The notes: generated by a model from the sequence alone, not told the origin. Counted from the first letter of the stretch, positions 1-11,682 are shown. The stretch: DNA of 64,000 nucleotides from Mycolicibacterium fortuitum subsp. fortuitum (GCF_022179545.1 NZ_AP025518.1:3782001-3846000); one strand, 5' to 3'. Translations and numbers: made by a program.

Positions 1-412
1 TGGACAGCCACAGGGTGACCGCGAGCCCCACGCCCAGTGCTGCGATCACGAGCACGACGAACGGGACACGGGAGATCAGGACACGCGGATTGAGCTCGAC
101 CGAGGCCAGCCGGACCAGCAGGCGCTCCCGCAGCCGGACCCGCAGTGGTGGACGGACGACCTTGGGAGCCTTCGCCTTTCGCGCCTTCGCTCGGGCCTTC
201 GCCTGGCTGGCACTCTTGGGGCGGGCCGGGCGGGTACCCGGCCGCTGAACCGGGCCGGCATTCGGGGCCGTACGCGTGGGCCGTTGTTCGGCACCCGGCC
301 GCCGTTTGCGCGGCTGAGCCTGCTCGGCACGCCTCCCGCCACCGCGTGCGGGTTGACGTACCGGACGCCTGCGGTCTGTCTCACGCAGCTGTTCGGGTCG
401 CTTCACCTTCAT
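1..412 (-). CDS. FtsL-like division/septum membrane protein, N-terminal part
   Basis: The reading frame opens at ATG 412 and runs off the window edge, so only about 137 N-terminal residues are visible. They are strongly basic and rich in Arg, Lys, Pro and Ala for about 105 residues. A single hydrophobic segment follows (around [20 protein letters not shown]), which fits a bitopic protein with a basic cytoplasmic tail. The ATG overlaps the rsmH stop (ATGA), so translation is probably coupled. The position after mraZ-rsmH matches ftsL and the M. tuberculosis counterpart Rv2164c. The role as a septal FtsL-like subunit is inferred from gene order and topology, because the sequence itself is low complexity. 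Confidence 0.8.
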   Translation of the reverse strand, partial: MKVKRPEQLRETDRRRPVRQPARGGGRRAEQAQPRKRRPGAEQRPTRTAPNAGPVQRPGTRPARPKSASQAKARAKARKAKAPKVVRPPLRVRLRERLLVRLASVELNPRVLISRVPFVVLVIAALGVGLAVTLWLS

Positions 413-1590
413 GAGTTCACCCCTCCCCCAACCTTTTCCAGTGCCCGCAGCCGCACCGGAGCGCTACGCGGATTGCGATCGATCTCAACTTGGCGGGCCT
501 TCTCGGCACCGCGGGTCAACGTGACGAATTCGGGTTCATGACCCGGCAACTCGATGGGCAGACCGGGTGGGGTCCGCGATGCAGTGGCCGTCGCGAACGC
601 CTGTTTGACGATGCGGTCCTCGAGGGACTGATACGACATCACCACGATCCGGCCGCCCTCCGTGAGCGCGGCAAGGGCAGCGGGCAATGCGCCGCGTAGC
701 GAATCCAGTTCGCCGTTGACCGCGACTCTCAGCGCCTGGAAGGTGCGCTTCCCCGGATGGCCACCGGTACGGCGGGCCGGCGCCGGAATCGCCTCGTACA
801 GCAACTCCACCAGTTCACCGGTTGTGGAAAACGGTTGCTGCGCACGCCGTTTGACGACCTTGTCAGCGATCCGTCCGGCGAAGCGCTCCTCACCGAAATC
901 GCGCAGAATCCGCGCGATCGACTTGGCGTCGTAGGTGTTGAGGATGTCCGCGGCGGTCAGCGGGCCGTCGGGATCCATGCGCATGTCCAGCGGTGCGTCC
1001 GCGGAGTACGAGAAACCGCGTTCGGTCTGGTCGAGCTGCATCGACGACACGCCGAGATCGAACAGCACGCCGTCGATCTGGCGGAAGCCGGCTTCCGCAA
1101 TCGCCCCGGCGATTCCGTCATAGCGGGTCCGCACGAACCGGATCCGATCACCGAACGGCGCAAGCCGGGCGCTTGCGATGCCGAGTGCGTTGGGGTCACG
1201 GTCGAGGCCGATCACCTGCAGTCCCGGAAAGTCTGTGAGAAAGCGTTCCGAGTGGCCGCCGGCGCCGAGCGTGGCATCCACCAGCACGGCGTCCGTGCCG
1301 TCGGCGTTGCGGCGGGTGAGCGCGGGAGCCAGCAGCTCTACGCAGCGGTCGAGCAGAACCGGGATGTGGCCGTGGTCCTGGGATTCGGAATGATCTGGGG
1401 AATCTGGCACCGCTGAAACACCTCCGCTCGGAATGGCCCCTGCACCGGGGTCTCTGTCCGAATTCACGGACCTGGCGTTGGGGAAGTACGCCAGGGCCAA
1501 TTCGGGCAGAGGCCTCGTTGCACGGGCTAAGTCCAGGCCGGCCGCCGGGGCCGGGTCAGCGGCACCATCACAGAACGTCGCGAGTGTCAT
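409..1590 (-). CDS. rsmH: 16S rRNA (cytosine(1402)-N(4))-methyltransferase RsmH (MraW)
   Basis: S-adenosylmethionine-dependent methyltransferase that modifies C1402 in the ribosomal P site. The protein is 393 aa. The first ~70 residues are a variable, poorly structured extension typical of mycobacteria. They are followed by HIPVLLDRC, the SAM-binding [16 protein letters not shown] and [10 protein letters not shown] segments, [11 protein letters not shown], and the C-terminal [14 protein letters not shown] signature. The chosen ATG lies inside the end of mraZ (23-nt overlap), which suggests translational coupling. A later start inside the non-conserved leader cannot be excluded. The gene belongs to the mraZ-rsmH-ftsL division operon. 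Confidence 0.95.
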   Translation of the reverse strand: MTLATFCDGAADPAPAAGLDLARATRPLPELALAYFPNARSVNSDRDPGAGAIPSGGVSAVPDSPDHSESQDHGHIPVLLDRCVELLAPALTRRNADGTDAVLVDATLGAGGHSERFLTDFPGLQVIGLDRDPNALGIASARLAPFGDRIRFVRTRYDGIAGAIAEAGFRQIDGVLFDLGVSSMQLDQTERGFSYSADAPLDMRMDPDGPLTAADILNTYDAKSIARILRDFGEERFAGRIADKVVKRRAQQPFSTTGELVELLYEAIPAPARRTGGHPGKRTFQALRVAVNGELDSLRGALPAALAALTEGGRIVVMSYQSLEDRIVKQAFATATASRTPPGLPIELPGHEPEFVTLTRGAEKARQVEIDRNPRSAPVRLRALEKVGGGVNS

Positions 1591-1996
1591 CAGTGGCCGC
1601 GGAGAAGTTTTCTTCGTGGGTCTGCTGGTACTCCTGCCACGCGTCGGCGTCCCAGATCTCCAGGTAGTCGACCGACCCGATCACCACACATTCCTTGGAC
1701 AGGTTGGCGTAGCGACGGTGATCCGCCGACAAGGTGATCCGACCCTGACCGTCCGGACGCTGTTCGTCTGCAGCGGCGGCGAAAACCCGCAACTGGGCGC
1801 GACGTTCCGGGTTGGCCTTGGCCTCTTCGACCGCCTTGCGTGCACGTTCTTCGAACTCGTCCCGCGGGTACACGGCCAGGCTGTGATCTTGGCTCTTCGT
1901 GACCATCAACCCTCCTGCCAGTACGTCGCGGAACTTGGCGGGCAGTGTCAGCCGCCCCTTGTCGTCGAGCTTGGGCGTGTAGGTACCCAGAAACAT
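1568..1996 (-). CDS. mraZ: Transcriptional regulator MraZ
   Basis: DNA-binding regulator of the division/cell-wall operon, built of two AbrB-like MraZ repeats (142 aa). The first repeat carries [20 protein letters not shown] near the N-terminus. The second carries the matching [14 protein letters not shown] segment around residue 85. ATG 1996 was chosen because a good ribosome binding site (GGGAGGTG, 2003-2010) sits at the right distance and the protein then starts MFLGTY as in the family. A longer frame starting 18 nt upstream lacks this support. The gene heads the operon and lies about 100 nt downstream of a MraZ-type operator, so autoregulation is likely. Confidence 0.95.
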   Translation of the reverse strand: MFLGTYTPKLDDKGRLTLPAKFRDVLAGGLMVTKSQDHSLAVYPRDEFEERARKAVEEAKANPERRAQLRVFAAAADEQRPDGQGRITLSADHRRYANLSKECVVIGSVDYLEIWDADAWQEYQQTHEENFSAATDDTRDVL

Positions 1997-2094
1997 CTGG
2001 ACACCTCCCGCCACCGGATTTCGGATCCCGAGTCGGTTGCGAGATCCAGGCCGGCCTTTCTGCCCTCCGTACGGGGCTCCGTTTCCCCGTTGGC

Positions 2095-2129
2095 CGCCAC
2101 TTTACCCCACGATCCCCCACTTTGCTCCA
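2095..2129 (-). promoter_or_regulatory. MraZ box upstream of mraZ
   Basis: On the minus strand, TGGGG occurs at 2119-2115 and again at 2109-2105, separated by 5 nt. Degenerate copies flank them at the same 10-bp step: TGGAG at 2129-2125 and TGGCG at 2099-2095. MraZ proteins bind arrays of TGGGN direct repeats spaced by 5 nt, so this is a four-unit operator with two perfect units, about 100 nt upstream of the mraZ start. A -10 element could not be assigned with certainty. Confidence 0.7.
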
Positions 2130-2257
2130 TTTAGTTGGGCAAGTTTGGGCCGCCGCCCCACCTGAACCGCCCCGAATCACCCCAGGAGGGCGCCTTGTCG
2201 ACGGAACAAGAGGCGCTGAGAAGCGAAAGTCGCAGGTAGAGACCCGCGTAGAAAAAG

Positions 2258-2322
2258 TGGGGGGTTGTGGGGCGGAATTCCCTGAGAATCTGCCGGGCTC
2301 CCCCACACCGCCCCACAACCCC
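2258..2322. repeat. Inverted pair of MraZ-like repeat arrays in the mraZ upstream region
   Basis: TGGGG-N5-TGGGG lies on the plus strand at 2258-2272 and on the minus strand at 2315-2301. The arrays form part of a 15-bp perfect inverted repeat (2261-2275 with 2308-2322; arm GGGGTTGTGGGGCGG) around a 32-nt centre. It lies about 140 bp beyond the proximal MraZ box. It may be a distal MraZ operator or a strong hairpin. The 447-bp gene-free stretch 1997-2443 otherwise holds only the proximal box and the terminator at 2394-2424. Confidence 0.55.
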
Positions 2323-2393
2323 GCCCAGGAGACCTACTCCGGCGTGTCGCTGGACCGCCGCCGCACCATGGATGCGGCCACGTCAAAGTGCAC

Positions 2394-2424
2394 AAAAAAG
2401 GGGCAGCCCGTCATGGGCTGCCCC
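2394..2424 (-). terminator. Intrinsic-type terminator of the DUF3040 gene
   Basis: A perfect 10-bp stem (GGGGCAGCCC at 2400-2409, GGGCTGCCCC at 2415-2424) encloses a 5-nt loop. On the minus strand it is followed by six T residues (2399-2394). It lies 20 nt after the stop of the minus-strand gene at 2444, exactly where its terminator would be expected. It also insulates that gene from the mraZ promoter region. Confidence 0.85.
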
Positions 2425-2443
2425 TGAATCAGTCAGGCGGTGG

Positions 2444-2848
2444 TCAGTCGTCGAACCGCCGCCGGAACCGGTCCTCCATCCGAGTGGTGAAAGAACCGCC
2501 GCCACGCTGCCGACGCTGTCGCGGCGCATTGCCGGACCCTTGGGCTGCCCGGCCCGGAGCACCAGTCACCCGCGGGCCCGTGATGGCGAACACCACGCCA
2601 CCGAACATCACCACGAAACCCACCACCGACAGGATCGGGAACCCACCGATCATGGTGGCCTTCACGGCCACACCGATGACCAGGAGGGCCAGGCCCACGA
2701 TGAACAGCAACGCGCCCTGAAGCCTTCGCCGAGCCGATGGCGCGCGCAAGGTCCCACCACGAACGCTCGAGGCGAACTTGGGATCCTCGGCATAGAGCGC
2801 GCTCTCGATCTGGTCGAGCATGCGCTGCTCATGATCGGAGAGTGGCAT
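2444..2848 (-). CDS. DUF3040 family membrane protein (Rv2169c-like)
   Basis: Small membrane protein (134 aa) of unknown function. The N-terminus has the DUF3040 signature MPLSDHEQRMLDQIE. Two adjacent transmembrane segments follow (about residues 45-90), and the tail is basic and rich in Arg, Gly and Gln. ATG 2848 was chosen because AAGGAGGG stands 5 nt upstream and the family begins with MPLSDHE. A start 18 codons upstream lacks both. It is a single-gene unit with its own terminator, divergent from the acetyltransferase gene. Confidence 0.88.
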   Translation of the reverse strand: MPLSDHEQRMLDQIESALYAEDPKFASSVRGGTLRAPSARRRLQGALLFIVGLALLVIGVAVKATMIGGFPILSVVGFVVMFGGVVFAITGPRVTGAPGRAAQGSGNAPRQRRQRGGGSFTTRMEDRFRRRFDD

Positions 2849-3077
2849 TCGTCCCTCCTTGCCGACGCCGCCGTCGCTTTTCAAGATTTCACGTGCCCGC
2901 AATCACGGGCACCTAACCCTAATGATACGAGGTCGATCCGAGCCGTACCACCTTGTTCGCCGTCGATTGTAGGTCGTCGTGAGAACGGTCAGGTCGACGG
3001 GACCGACCGCCTCCCAGCCGGATATGGCTGAAGATAATGAGTCAAGGCACACACCGGGCGGGCGAAAGGCGAAAGCA

Positions 3078-3692
3078 TTGGCGACGTATCTCATCGATCT
3101 GTCGCCGGACGACATGAAGCGCCGGCTGCCCGAAGCGCTGCGCGTATACGTCGACGCCATGCGCTACCCGCGCGGAACCGAGGAACAGCGCGCCGCACTG
3201 TGGCTCGAACACACCCGGCGCGCCGGGTGGAAATGTGTGGCCGCCGTCGAGGCCCCCGACCCCGATCCGGCCTCCGGACCCGGACGCCATCCCGACAACG
3301 CGACTCTGCTCGATGCGCCCCTGCTCGGGATCGCCTACGGCTACAGCGGCGCGCCGGATCAGTGGTGGCAACAACAGGTCATCTCCGGCCTGCAGAGGAT
3401 GGGCACCAACCCCGACCACATCGCCGGCCTGATGGCCAGCTACTTCGAACTGACCGAGTTGCACATCGAGCCCCGGGCCCAAGGTCAGGGCCTCGGCGAG
3501 GCCCTGACCAGGCGACTGTTGGCCGGCCGCGGCGAATCCCACGTCCTGTTGTCCACCCCTGAGATCAATGCCGAGGCCAATCGCGCGTGGCGCCTGTACC
3601 GTCGCCTCGGCTTCACCGATGTGATCCGCGGCTACCACTTCGCCGGAGATCCGCGGCCGTTCGCCATCCTCGGTCGCACCCTGCCGCTGTGA
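3078..3692 (+). CDS. GNAT family N-acetyltransferase (Rv2170-like)
   Basis: Acetyl-CoA-dependent transferase (204 aa). The acetyl-CoA site is visible as LHIEPRAQGQGLGEALTRRL (V/I-x-P-x-x-Q-G-x-G-x-A form), and the C-terminal RLYRRLGFTDV is the usual GNAT ending. TTG 3078 is preferred because the protein then aligns end to end with Rv2170 (about 206 aa) and GAAAGG precedes it by 8 nt. ATG 3024 and GTG 2979 in the same frame are alternatives. The M. tuberculosis homologue is reported as a protein lysine acetyltransferase, but the substrate here is not known from sequence. Confidence 0.85.
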   Translation: MATYLIDLSPDDMKRRLPEALRVYVDAMRYPRGTEEQRAALWLEHTRRAGWKCVAAVEAPDPDPASGPGRHPDNATLLDAPLLGIAYGYSGAPDQWWQQQVISGLQRMGTNPDHIAGLMASYFELTELHIEPRAQGQGLGEALTRRLLAGRGESHVLLSTPEINAEANRAWRLYRRLGFTDVIRGYHFAGDPRPFAILGRTLPL

Positions 3693-3703
3693 GATCTGGC
3701 ACG

Positions 3704-4408
3704 ATGACCAGCGTGCACGTCCGACTGCCCAGCCGCCGCAGCCGCAACCGACTGCTCACGCTGGTGATGTTGCTGCTGATCCTGCCCATGGCTGTGGGCT
3801 GCGTCCGGGTCCGAACCTCGATCACGGTCTCCCCCGACGACCGGGTCTCCGGCCAGATCATCGCGGCGGCAAAGCCACGCGATGCCGAGGACAAGGGCCC
3901 GCAGCTGCTGAACAACCTCCCTTTCGCCACGAAGGTGGCGGTCTCGGAGTACAGCCGCGACGACTACGTCGGTTCCCAGGCCGTGTTCTCCGACCTGACC
4001 TTCGCCGAGCTGCCACAGCTGGCGGGCATGAGCCGCGACGCCGCCGGTGTCGACATCTCGCTGCGCCGCGCCGGGGACCTGGTGATCCTGGAGGGCCGGG
4101 TCGACCTCACCTCACTGAGTGATCCGCAGGCCGATGTCCTGCTGACGGTGTCGTTCCCCGGCGATGTGACCTCGACCAACGGCTCTCAGGTGAGCAACTC
4201 CATCGTGGAATGGAAACTGCGCCCCGGAGTCGTCAGCACCATGAACGCCCAGGCCCGCTACACCGATCCCAGCGCCCGCTCCTTCACCACCGCGGCCATC
4301 TGGCTCATCGTCGGCGCGCTACTGGTGGCCGGCGTCATCGGCGGCCTGGCGTGGATGAGCCGGGACACCTCCCCGAAACCGGGCGACCCGGTCGCCGGTA
4401 CCGACTGA
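3704..4408 (+). CDS. lppM: Lipoprotein LppM
   Basis: Surface-anchored protein of 234 aa. The basic N-terminus (RLPSRRSRNR) is followed by a hydrophobic signal segment ending LPMAVGC, a usable lipobox with the lipidated Cys near residue 27. A C-terminal transmembrane helix (IWLIVGALLVAGVIGGLAWM) precedes a short charged tail, so both ends may contact the membrane. The body resembles Rv2171/LppM, which in M. tuberculosis is linked to phagocytosis and phagosome blocking. The gene follows the acetyltransferase by 11 nt, so the two probably form an operon. Confidence 0.88.
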   Translation: MTSVHVRLPSRRSRNRLLTLVMLLLILPMAVGCVRVRTSITVSPDDRVSGQIIAAAKPRDAEDKGPQLLNNLPFATKVAVSEYSRDDYVGSQAVFSDLTFAELPQLAGMSRDAAGVDISLRRAGDLVILEGRVDLTSLSDPQADVLLTVSFPGDVTSTNGSQVSNSIVEWKLRPGVVSTMNAQARYTDPSARSFTTAAIWLIVGALLVAGVIGGLAWMSRDTSPKPGDPVAGTD

Positions 4409-4451
4409 CCCACACCGGGAACCGCCGAGCACATTGCTGTGCCGCAGTCGC

Positions 4452-4482
4452 TTGGTACAAAACAGGTGGCACGCTCTACGCT
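4452..4482 (+). promoter_or_regulatory. Putative idsA2 promoter
   Basis: TTGGTA (4452-4457), a 19-nt spacer and TACGCT (4477-4482) form a sigma70-type promoter. Transcription would start near 4489, giving a leader of about 44 nt to GTG 4533. The upstream in-frame ATG (4485) would fall at or before the transcript start, which argues for GTG 4533. Confidence 0.45.
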
Positions 4483-4484
4483 GA

Positions 4485-5621
<1,137 letters not shown>

Positions 5622-5639
5622 GAGCACGGCCAGCACGTC

Positions 5640-7169
5640 ATGACACAAATGCCGACCGAGACCCCGAATACCGGGGTCGCGCAACATATCTCACGCCTGG
5701 CCGGGTTCGCGGTATCCATCGATGCCCGTCCGGCCCGGCTCGGTTTCCTGGGTGCAGCGCTGCTGACCATCGGAGGCCTCGGCGCAGGCAGCACCCGCCT
5801 GCACGATCCACTCCTGGAATCCCTGCACCTGTCCTGGTTGCGATTCGGGCACGGTCTGGTGCTGTCCTCGATCCTGCTGTGGGTCGGTGTCGCGGTGATG
5901 CTGATCGCCTGGCTCTGGCTGGGCCGGCGCGTGATCGACCGCACCGCCACCGAATACACCATGGTCGCCACGACCGGTTTCTGGCTGGCTCCACTCCTGC
6001 TCAGTGTGCCGCTGTTCAGTCGGGACACCTACTCCTACCTCGCCCAGGGCGCCTTGCTGCGCGACGGCTTCGACCCTTACGTGGTGGGGCCGGTGGAGAA
6101 CCCGAACGTCCTGCTGGACAACGTCAGCCCGATCTGGACGACGACCACCGCCCCCTACGGGCCGGCGTTCATCCTGGTGGCCAAGTTCGTCACCATGCTG
6201 GTGGGCGACGACGTGGTGGCCGGCACCATGCTGCTGCGACTGTGCATGCTGCCCGGGCTGGTCTTGCTGATCTGGGCGACCCAGCGCGTCGCGCGGCACA
6301 TCGGCGCCAGTCCCGCCACGGCGCTGTGGGTCTGCGTGCTCAACCCGTTGGTGATCATCCACCTGATGGGCGGCGTCCACAACGAGATGCTGATGGTCGG
6401 GCTCATGATGGCCGGTATCGCGCTGGCCTTCCGACAGCATCCCGGCTGGGGCGTCGGACTCATCGCCATGGCGGTCGCAGTCAAAGCGACTGCTGGACTT
6501 GCCCTTCCGTTCATCGTCTGGGTGTGGGCGCGGCAACTGCGCGACCGCCACGACCACGCACCGGTGCGGGCATTCGTCGTCGCGACCGCCGCCTCCATGG
6601 CCATCCTGGCCGCGGTTTTCGCCGTGATGTCATGGCTTGCCGGCGTCGGCCTGGGCTGGCTGTCCGCCCTCGCGGCAGGCAACGTGAAGATCATCAACTG
6701 GCTGACACTGCCCACCGCAGCGGCCAACCTGATCAACGCCGTTGGCGGACTGCTCTTCTCGGTCAACTTCTATGCCGTGCTCGAAATCACCAGGATCATC
6801 GGCATCACGATCATCGTGATCGCCCTGCCCCTGCTGTGGTGGCGCTTCCGGCACACCGATCGTGAGGCACTCATCGGCATCTCGCTGGCGATGGCCGTGG
6901 TCGTGCTCTTCGTTCCCGCCGCACTGCCGTGGTACTACACCTGGCCGTTGGCGGTGGCGGCGGCACTGATCCGCACCCGGCCCGCCATCGCAGTCATCGC
7001 CGGGCTGTCCACCTGGATCATGGTGATGTGGAAACCCGATGGGGCCCACGGCATGTACTCGTGGGCGCACGTCCTGCTGACCACGGCTTGCGCCGCCGCG
7101 GCGTGGTACTGGCTGTACCGCGCACCCGAGCCGTCGGCCGAGGCGGAAAGCCAGCCGTCAGTACGCTAG
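5640..7169 (+). CDS. mptA: Alpha-(1->6)-mannosyltransferase MptA
   Basis: Polytopic GT-C glycosyltransferase that extends the alpha-1,6-mannan backbone of lipomannan, using polyprenyl-phosphomannose at the outer face of the membrane. The 509-aa protein has about 12 hydrophobic segments. The first extracytoplasmic loop contains FSRDTYSYLAQGALLRDGFDPY, where the acidic residue of RD is the usual GT-C catalytic position. HNEMLMVGLMMAG follows in mid-protein. GGAGCACGG precedes the ATG. The gene is 18 nt after idsA2 and overlaps the convergent Rv2175c-like gene by 12 nt. The product assignment rests on similarity to Rv2174. Confidence 0.92.
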   Translation: MTQMPTETPNTGVAQHISRLAGFAVSIDARPARLGFLGAALLTIGGLGAGSTRLHDPLLESLHLSWLRFGHGLVLSSILLWVGVAVMLIAWLWLGRRVIDRTATEYTMVATTGFWLAPLLLSVPLFSRDTYSYLAQGALLRDGFDPYVVGPVENPNVLLDNVSPIWTTTTAPYGPAFILVAKFVTMLVGDDVVAGTMLLRLCMLPGLVLLIWATQRVARHIGASPATALWVCVLNPLVIIHLMGGVHNEMLMVGLMMAGIALAFRQHPGWGVGLIAMAVAVKATAGLALPFIVWVWARQLRDRHDHAPVRAFVVATAASMAILAAVFAVMSWLAGVGLGWLSALAAGNVKIINWLTLPTAAANLINAVGGLLFSVNFYAVLEITRIIGITIIVIALPLLWWRFRHTDREALIGISLAMAVVVLFVPAALPWYYTWPLAVAAALIRTRPAIAVIAGLSTWIMVMWKPDGAHGMYSWAHVLLTTACAAAAWYWLYRAPEPSAEAESQPSVR

Positions 7170-7562
7170 CGCCTGCGCGCGACGCAGCACCTCACGTGCC
7201 TGGTGGGAATGCAGGGCGTCGATCGGGCGGGCGTTGGACTTCTGCTCGGTACGGCCGTCGGCGGTGATGGTCAGCGACTCGTCCGGGGTGAACAACCAGC
7301 GCATGATCTCGGTGTCGCGGTAGCCGCCGTCCCGCAGCACCACCAGCAGACCCGGCAGGTGTTTGACCACGTGACCATTGCCGTCGAAGAAGATCTGCGG
7401 CACCACCATGACACGGTTGCGGCGCACCGCGATCAACTGCCCGTCCCGCAACTGTTGGTGCACCTTGGTGACCGGGATGCCGAGCAAATCCGACACCGTC
7501 GGTAGGTCGTAGACGGGCTCGTCGGGGTTCAATACGTCATCGGCCGCCGGAATGCTGCTCAC
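7158..7562 (-). CDS. Winged-helix DNA-binding protein, PknL substrate homologue (Rv2175c-like)
   Basis: Small DNA-binding protein (134 aa) with a winged helix-turn-helix N-terminal half (YDLPTVSDLLGIPVTKVHQQL, then a wing with RRNRVMVVPQIFF). The C-terminal part is the conserved GGYRDTEIMRWLFTPDESLT region. In M. tuberculosis, Rv2175c is a substrate of PknL, which is encoded divergently here too. The frame is open upstream, but GTG 7562 is the only start with support: TAGAAT ends 7 nt before it. With this start the protein lacks the N-terminal tail that carries the reported phospho-threonine in M. tuberculosis. Confidence 0.9.
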   Translation of the reverse strand: MSSIPAADDVLNPDEPVYDLPTVSDLLGIPVTKVHQQLRDGQLIAVRRNRVMVVPQIFFDGNGHVVKHLPGLLVVLRDGGYRDTEIMRWLFTPDESLTITADGRTEQKSNARPIDALHSHQAREVLRRAQALAY

Positions 7563-7568
7563 CGCACT

Positions 7569-7575
7569 GATTCTA
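7569..7575. promoter_or_regulatory. Overlapping divergent -10 boxes of pknL and the Rv2175c-like gene
   Basis: On the minus strand TAGAAT (7575-7570) ends 7 nt before GTG 7562. On the plus strand GATTCT (7569-7574) ends 6 nt before ATG 7581. Both spacings fit leaderless transcripts, and the two hexamers share five base pairs. RNA polymerase could therefore open only one promoter at a time. The -35 regions are weak on both sides. Confidence 0.6.
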
Positions 7576-7580
7576 GGACC

Positions 7581-8876
7581 ATGGGCGCAACTCGTAACAT
7601 GTGTCCGGTGGAGCAGCAATCGGATCCACTCGTCGGCACCATGCTCGACGGGCGCTATCGAGTGGACACCCCCATCGCCACCGGTGGCATGTCCACGGTC
7701 TACCGCGGCCTCGACATCCGCCTGGACCGCCCCGTTGCACTGAAGGTGATGGACTCCCGCTACAGCGGTGACAGCCACTTCCTGACGCGGTTCGGCCGCG
7801 AGGCCAAGGCCGTGGCCCGATTGAAGGATCCCGGACTGGTCGCGGTCTATGACCAGGGCGGCGGAGGCTCCGGAAACGGCCCGGCGCAACAACCACCTTT
7901 CTTGGTGATGGAGCTGATCGAGGGCGGCACGCTGCGCGAACTGCTGGCCGAACGCGGACCGATGCCCCCGCACGCGGTCGCCGCCGTACTTACCCCGGTT
8001 CTCGGCGGGCTCGCGGTGGCACACCGAGCCGGCCTCGTGCACCGCGACATCAAGCCGGAGAACGTCCTGATCTCCGACGACGGCGAGGTCAAGATCGCCG
8101 ACTTCGGTCTGGTGCGCGCCGTCGCCGAAGCCAAGATCACCTCGACCAGCGTGATCCTGGGCACCGCCGCCTACCTGTCCCCCGAGCAGGTGAGCACCGG
8201 TGACGCCGATCCGCGCAGCGACGTCTACGCCGTCGGGATCCTCACCTACGAGCTGCTGACGGGCGTCACACCGTTCACCGGGGATTCCGCACTCACCGTC
8301 GCCTACCAGCGCATGGACAACGACGTTCCTCCGCCGAGCGGGCAGATCGCCGGGGTGCCAAAGCAATTCGATCAGTTGGTGCGGCGGGCCACCGCACGCG
8401 ACCCCGGACAGCGCTTCGCCGACGCCGACGCCATGCGGGCCGAACTGGCCGAGATCGTCGACGAGCTCGGCCTTCCCCCGTTCCGGGTGCCCGCACCACA
8501 GCAGTCGGCGCAGCACCTGGCCGCCACCCGCGTGCACGACCTGGCTGAGGCCGAGGACCACCGGGCAGCTGCCACCACCTTCGTGACCGACACGCCGCCG
8601 CCCGTGACACCTCCGGCCGGCCGGGCACCACGCCAGGCCACCCGCGAGATCACCCGCGATCAGCACGACTGGGCACCGGTCGCTGCCGACTCCGAAGGAG
8701 CCGAATACGCTTTCGGGGCAGGGCAATTCGCCGGAATCGAGATGAGCGAGTTCTACTGGGCCCGCCAGCGTGCCAAACGGGTGCTGGCCTTCTGGGTGAT
8801 CGCGATACTCACGTTGACGGGCCTGGTCGCCGCCGCGGCCTGGACCGTCGGCAGCAACGTGGCAGCATTGCTCTAG
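7581..8876 (+). CDS. pknL: Serine/threonine protein kinase PknL
   Basis: Transmembrane Hanks-type kinase, 431 aa. The order is: glycine loop IATGGMSTVY (about 32-41), ATP lysine K55, catalytic loop HRDIKPEN (D156), DFG (174-176), and an activation loop with Thr187 and Thr189 matching the autophosphorylation pair of M. tuberculosis PknL. PEQ and the C-lobe follow. A juxtamembrane linker of about 110 residues, one transmembrane helix (FWVIAILTLTGLVAAAAW) and only a few residues outside complete the protein, so there is no extracellular sensor domain. ATG 7581 fits a leaderless start; ATG 7599 or GTG 7608 are alternatives. The stop abuts the aroG stop with no gap. Confidence 0.94.
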   Translation: MGATRNMCPVEQQSDPLVGTMLDGRYRVDTPIATGGMSTVYRGLDIRLDRPVALKVMDSRYSGDSHFLTRFGREAKAVARLKDPGLVAVYDQGGGGSGNGPAQQPPFLVMELIEGGTLRELLAERGPMPPHAVAAVLTPVLGGLAVAHRAGLVHRDIKPENVLISDDGEVKIADFGLVRAVAEAKITSTSVILGTAAYLSPEQVSTGDADPRSDVYAVGILTYELLTGVTPFTGDSALTVAYQRMDNDVPPPSGQIAGVPKQFDQLVRRATARDPGQRFADADAMRAELAEIVDELGLPPFRVPAPQQSAQHLAATRVHDLAEAEDHRAAATTFVTDTPPPVTPPAGRAPRQATREITRDQHDWAPVAADSEGAEYAFGAGQFAGIEMSEFYWARQRAKRVLAFWVIAILTLTGLVAAAAWTVGSNVAALL

Positions 8877-10824
<1,948 letters not shown>

Positions 10825-10825
<1 letters not shown>

Positions 10826-11682
10826 CAGGCGGTCCGTCCCGACGCCGGCGCAGGCGCGGCATGGATCTCGCGGTCCAGTTGCGCGTCGACAGCCGCGTCA
10901 TCGGGGAACTTCGGCATCCCCGTGATCGCGTCCTGCAACCACAACTTCGCCTGCACGACGGGCCGGCGCAGCCAGCGCTCCCGTTCCAGTGCCCGGTGCA
11001 TCTTCCGGGGATGGCTGGTGTAGCGCCAGCGCGCCCACGGCGCATGCGGCCGCGACAGCCGAACCGCCCCGACGAACAGCAACGGGGTTATGAACATGCC
11101 CACCAATCCAGTCCACACCTTGCCTTTGAGCAGAACCACCACTGCCAGGAGCAGGGTCAGCACCGCGACCACGACCACGAGCGCCCGCATTCCGGGCGAC
11201 TGGTCCTCGCGCCAGATACCGATATCAAAGAATGACAGCGGATTGAAACCCAGGATCAACAGCCCTGCCACGGCCACCGCCGCGAACACCGCGTCCACCG
11301 AGGTGCGGCCGTCCTCGGCCCAGTACACGTCCGACAGATGCAGGATCAGCGCGAATTCGTCGAGCACCAGGGCCGCACCGATACCGAAGAACACGGCGGC
11401 AACGGTGAATTCCGGTACGCCGCCGTTGACCGCGAGCGTCACCATCGTCACGCCCGACACCAGCACCAGCACGACACCGATCACCATGTGGTGGATGTGC
11501 ACGGAACCGTGTCCCAGGTTGCGGGGCTGCCACCACCTGGGTGGCCGCTCGCTGCCGGCGTTCCGGCGGATGTAACGCACCACCAGGCGCGTCACGAAGA
11601 ACGTGAGAATGAACGCCACCAGGCAGCACAGCAGCGGCAGGCGATCGCGGGTGAGGAAATCGAGGTGAACGGTCGCGTGCAC
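10825..11682 (-). CDS. Conserved mycobacterial integral membrane protein (Rv2180c-like)
   Basis: Membrane protein of 285 aa with about seven hydrophobic helices and no recognised domain. Helix 1 follows a short N-terminus (LPLLCCLVAFILTFFVTRLVV). The sequence HGSVHIHHMVIG has closely spaced histidines before the second helix. The C-terminal ~70 residues are basic, with SHPRKMHRALERERW, and probably cytoplasmic. The GTG start is preceded by TAAGTT at 6 nt, indicating a leaderless transcript. The gene forms a two-gene unit with the exoribonuclease. The function is unknown. Confidence 0.86.

Noticed and set aside
7563..8726. Long minus-strand open frame continuing upstream of the Rv2175c-like gene
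   Set aside because: It is antisense to pknL, an unmistakable kinase. The frame is open only because of GC-rich codon bias. Family alignment and a promoter place the start at 7562.
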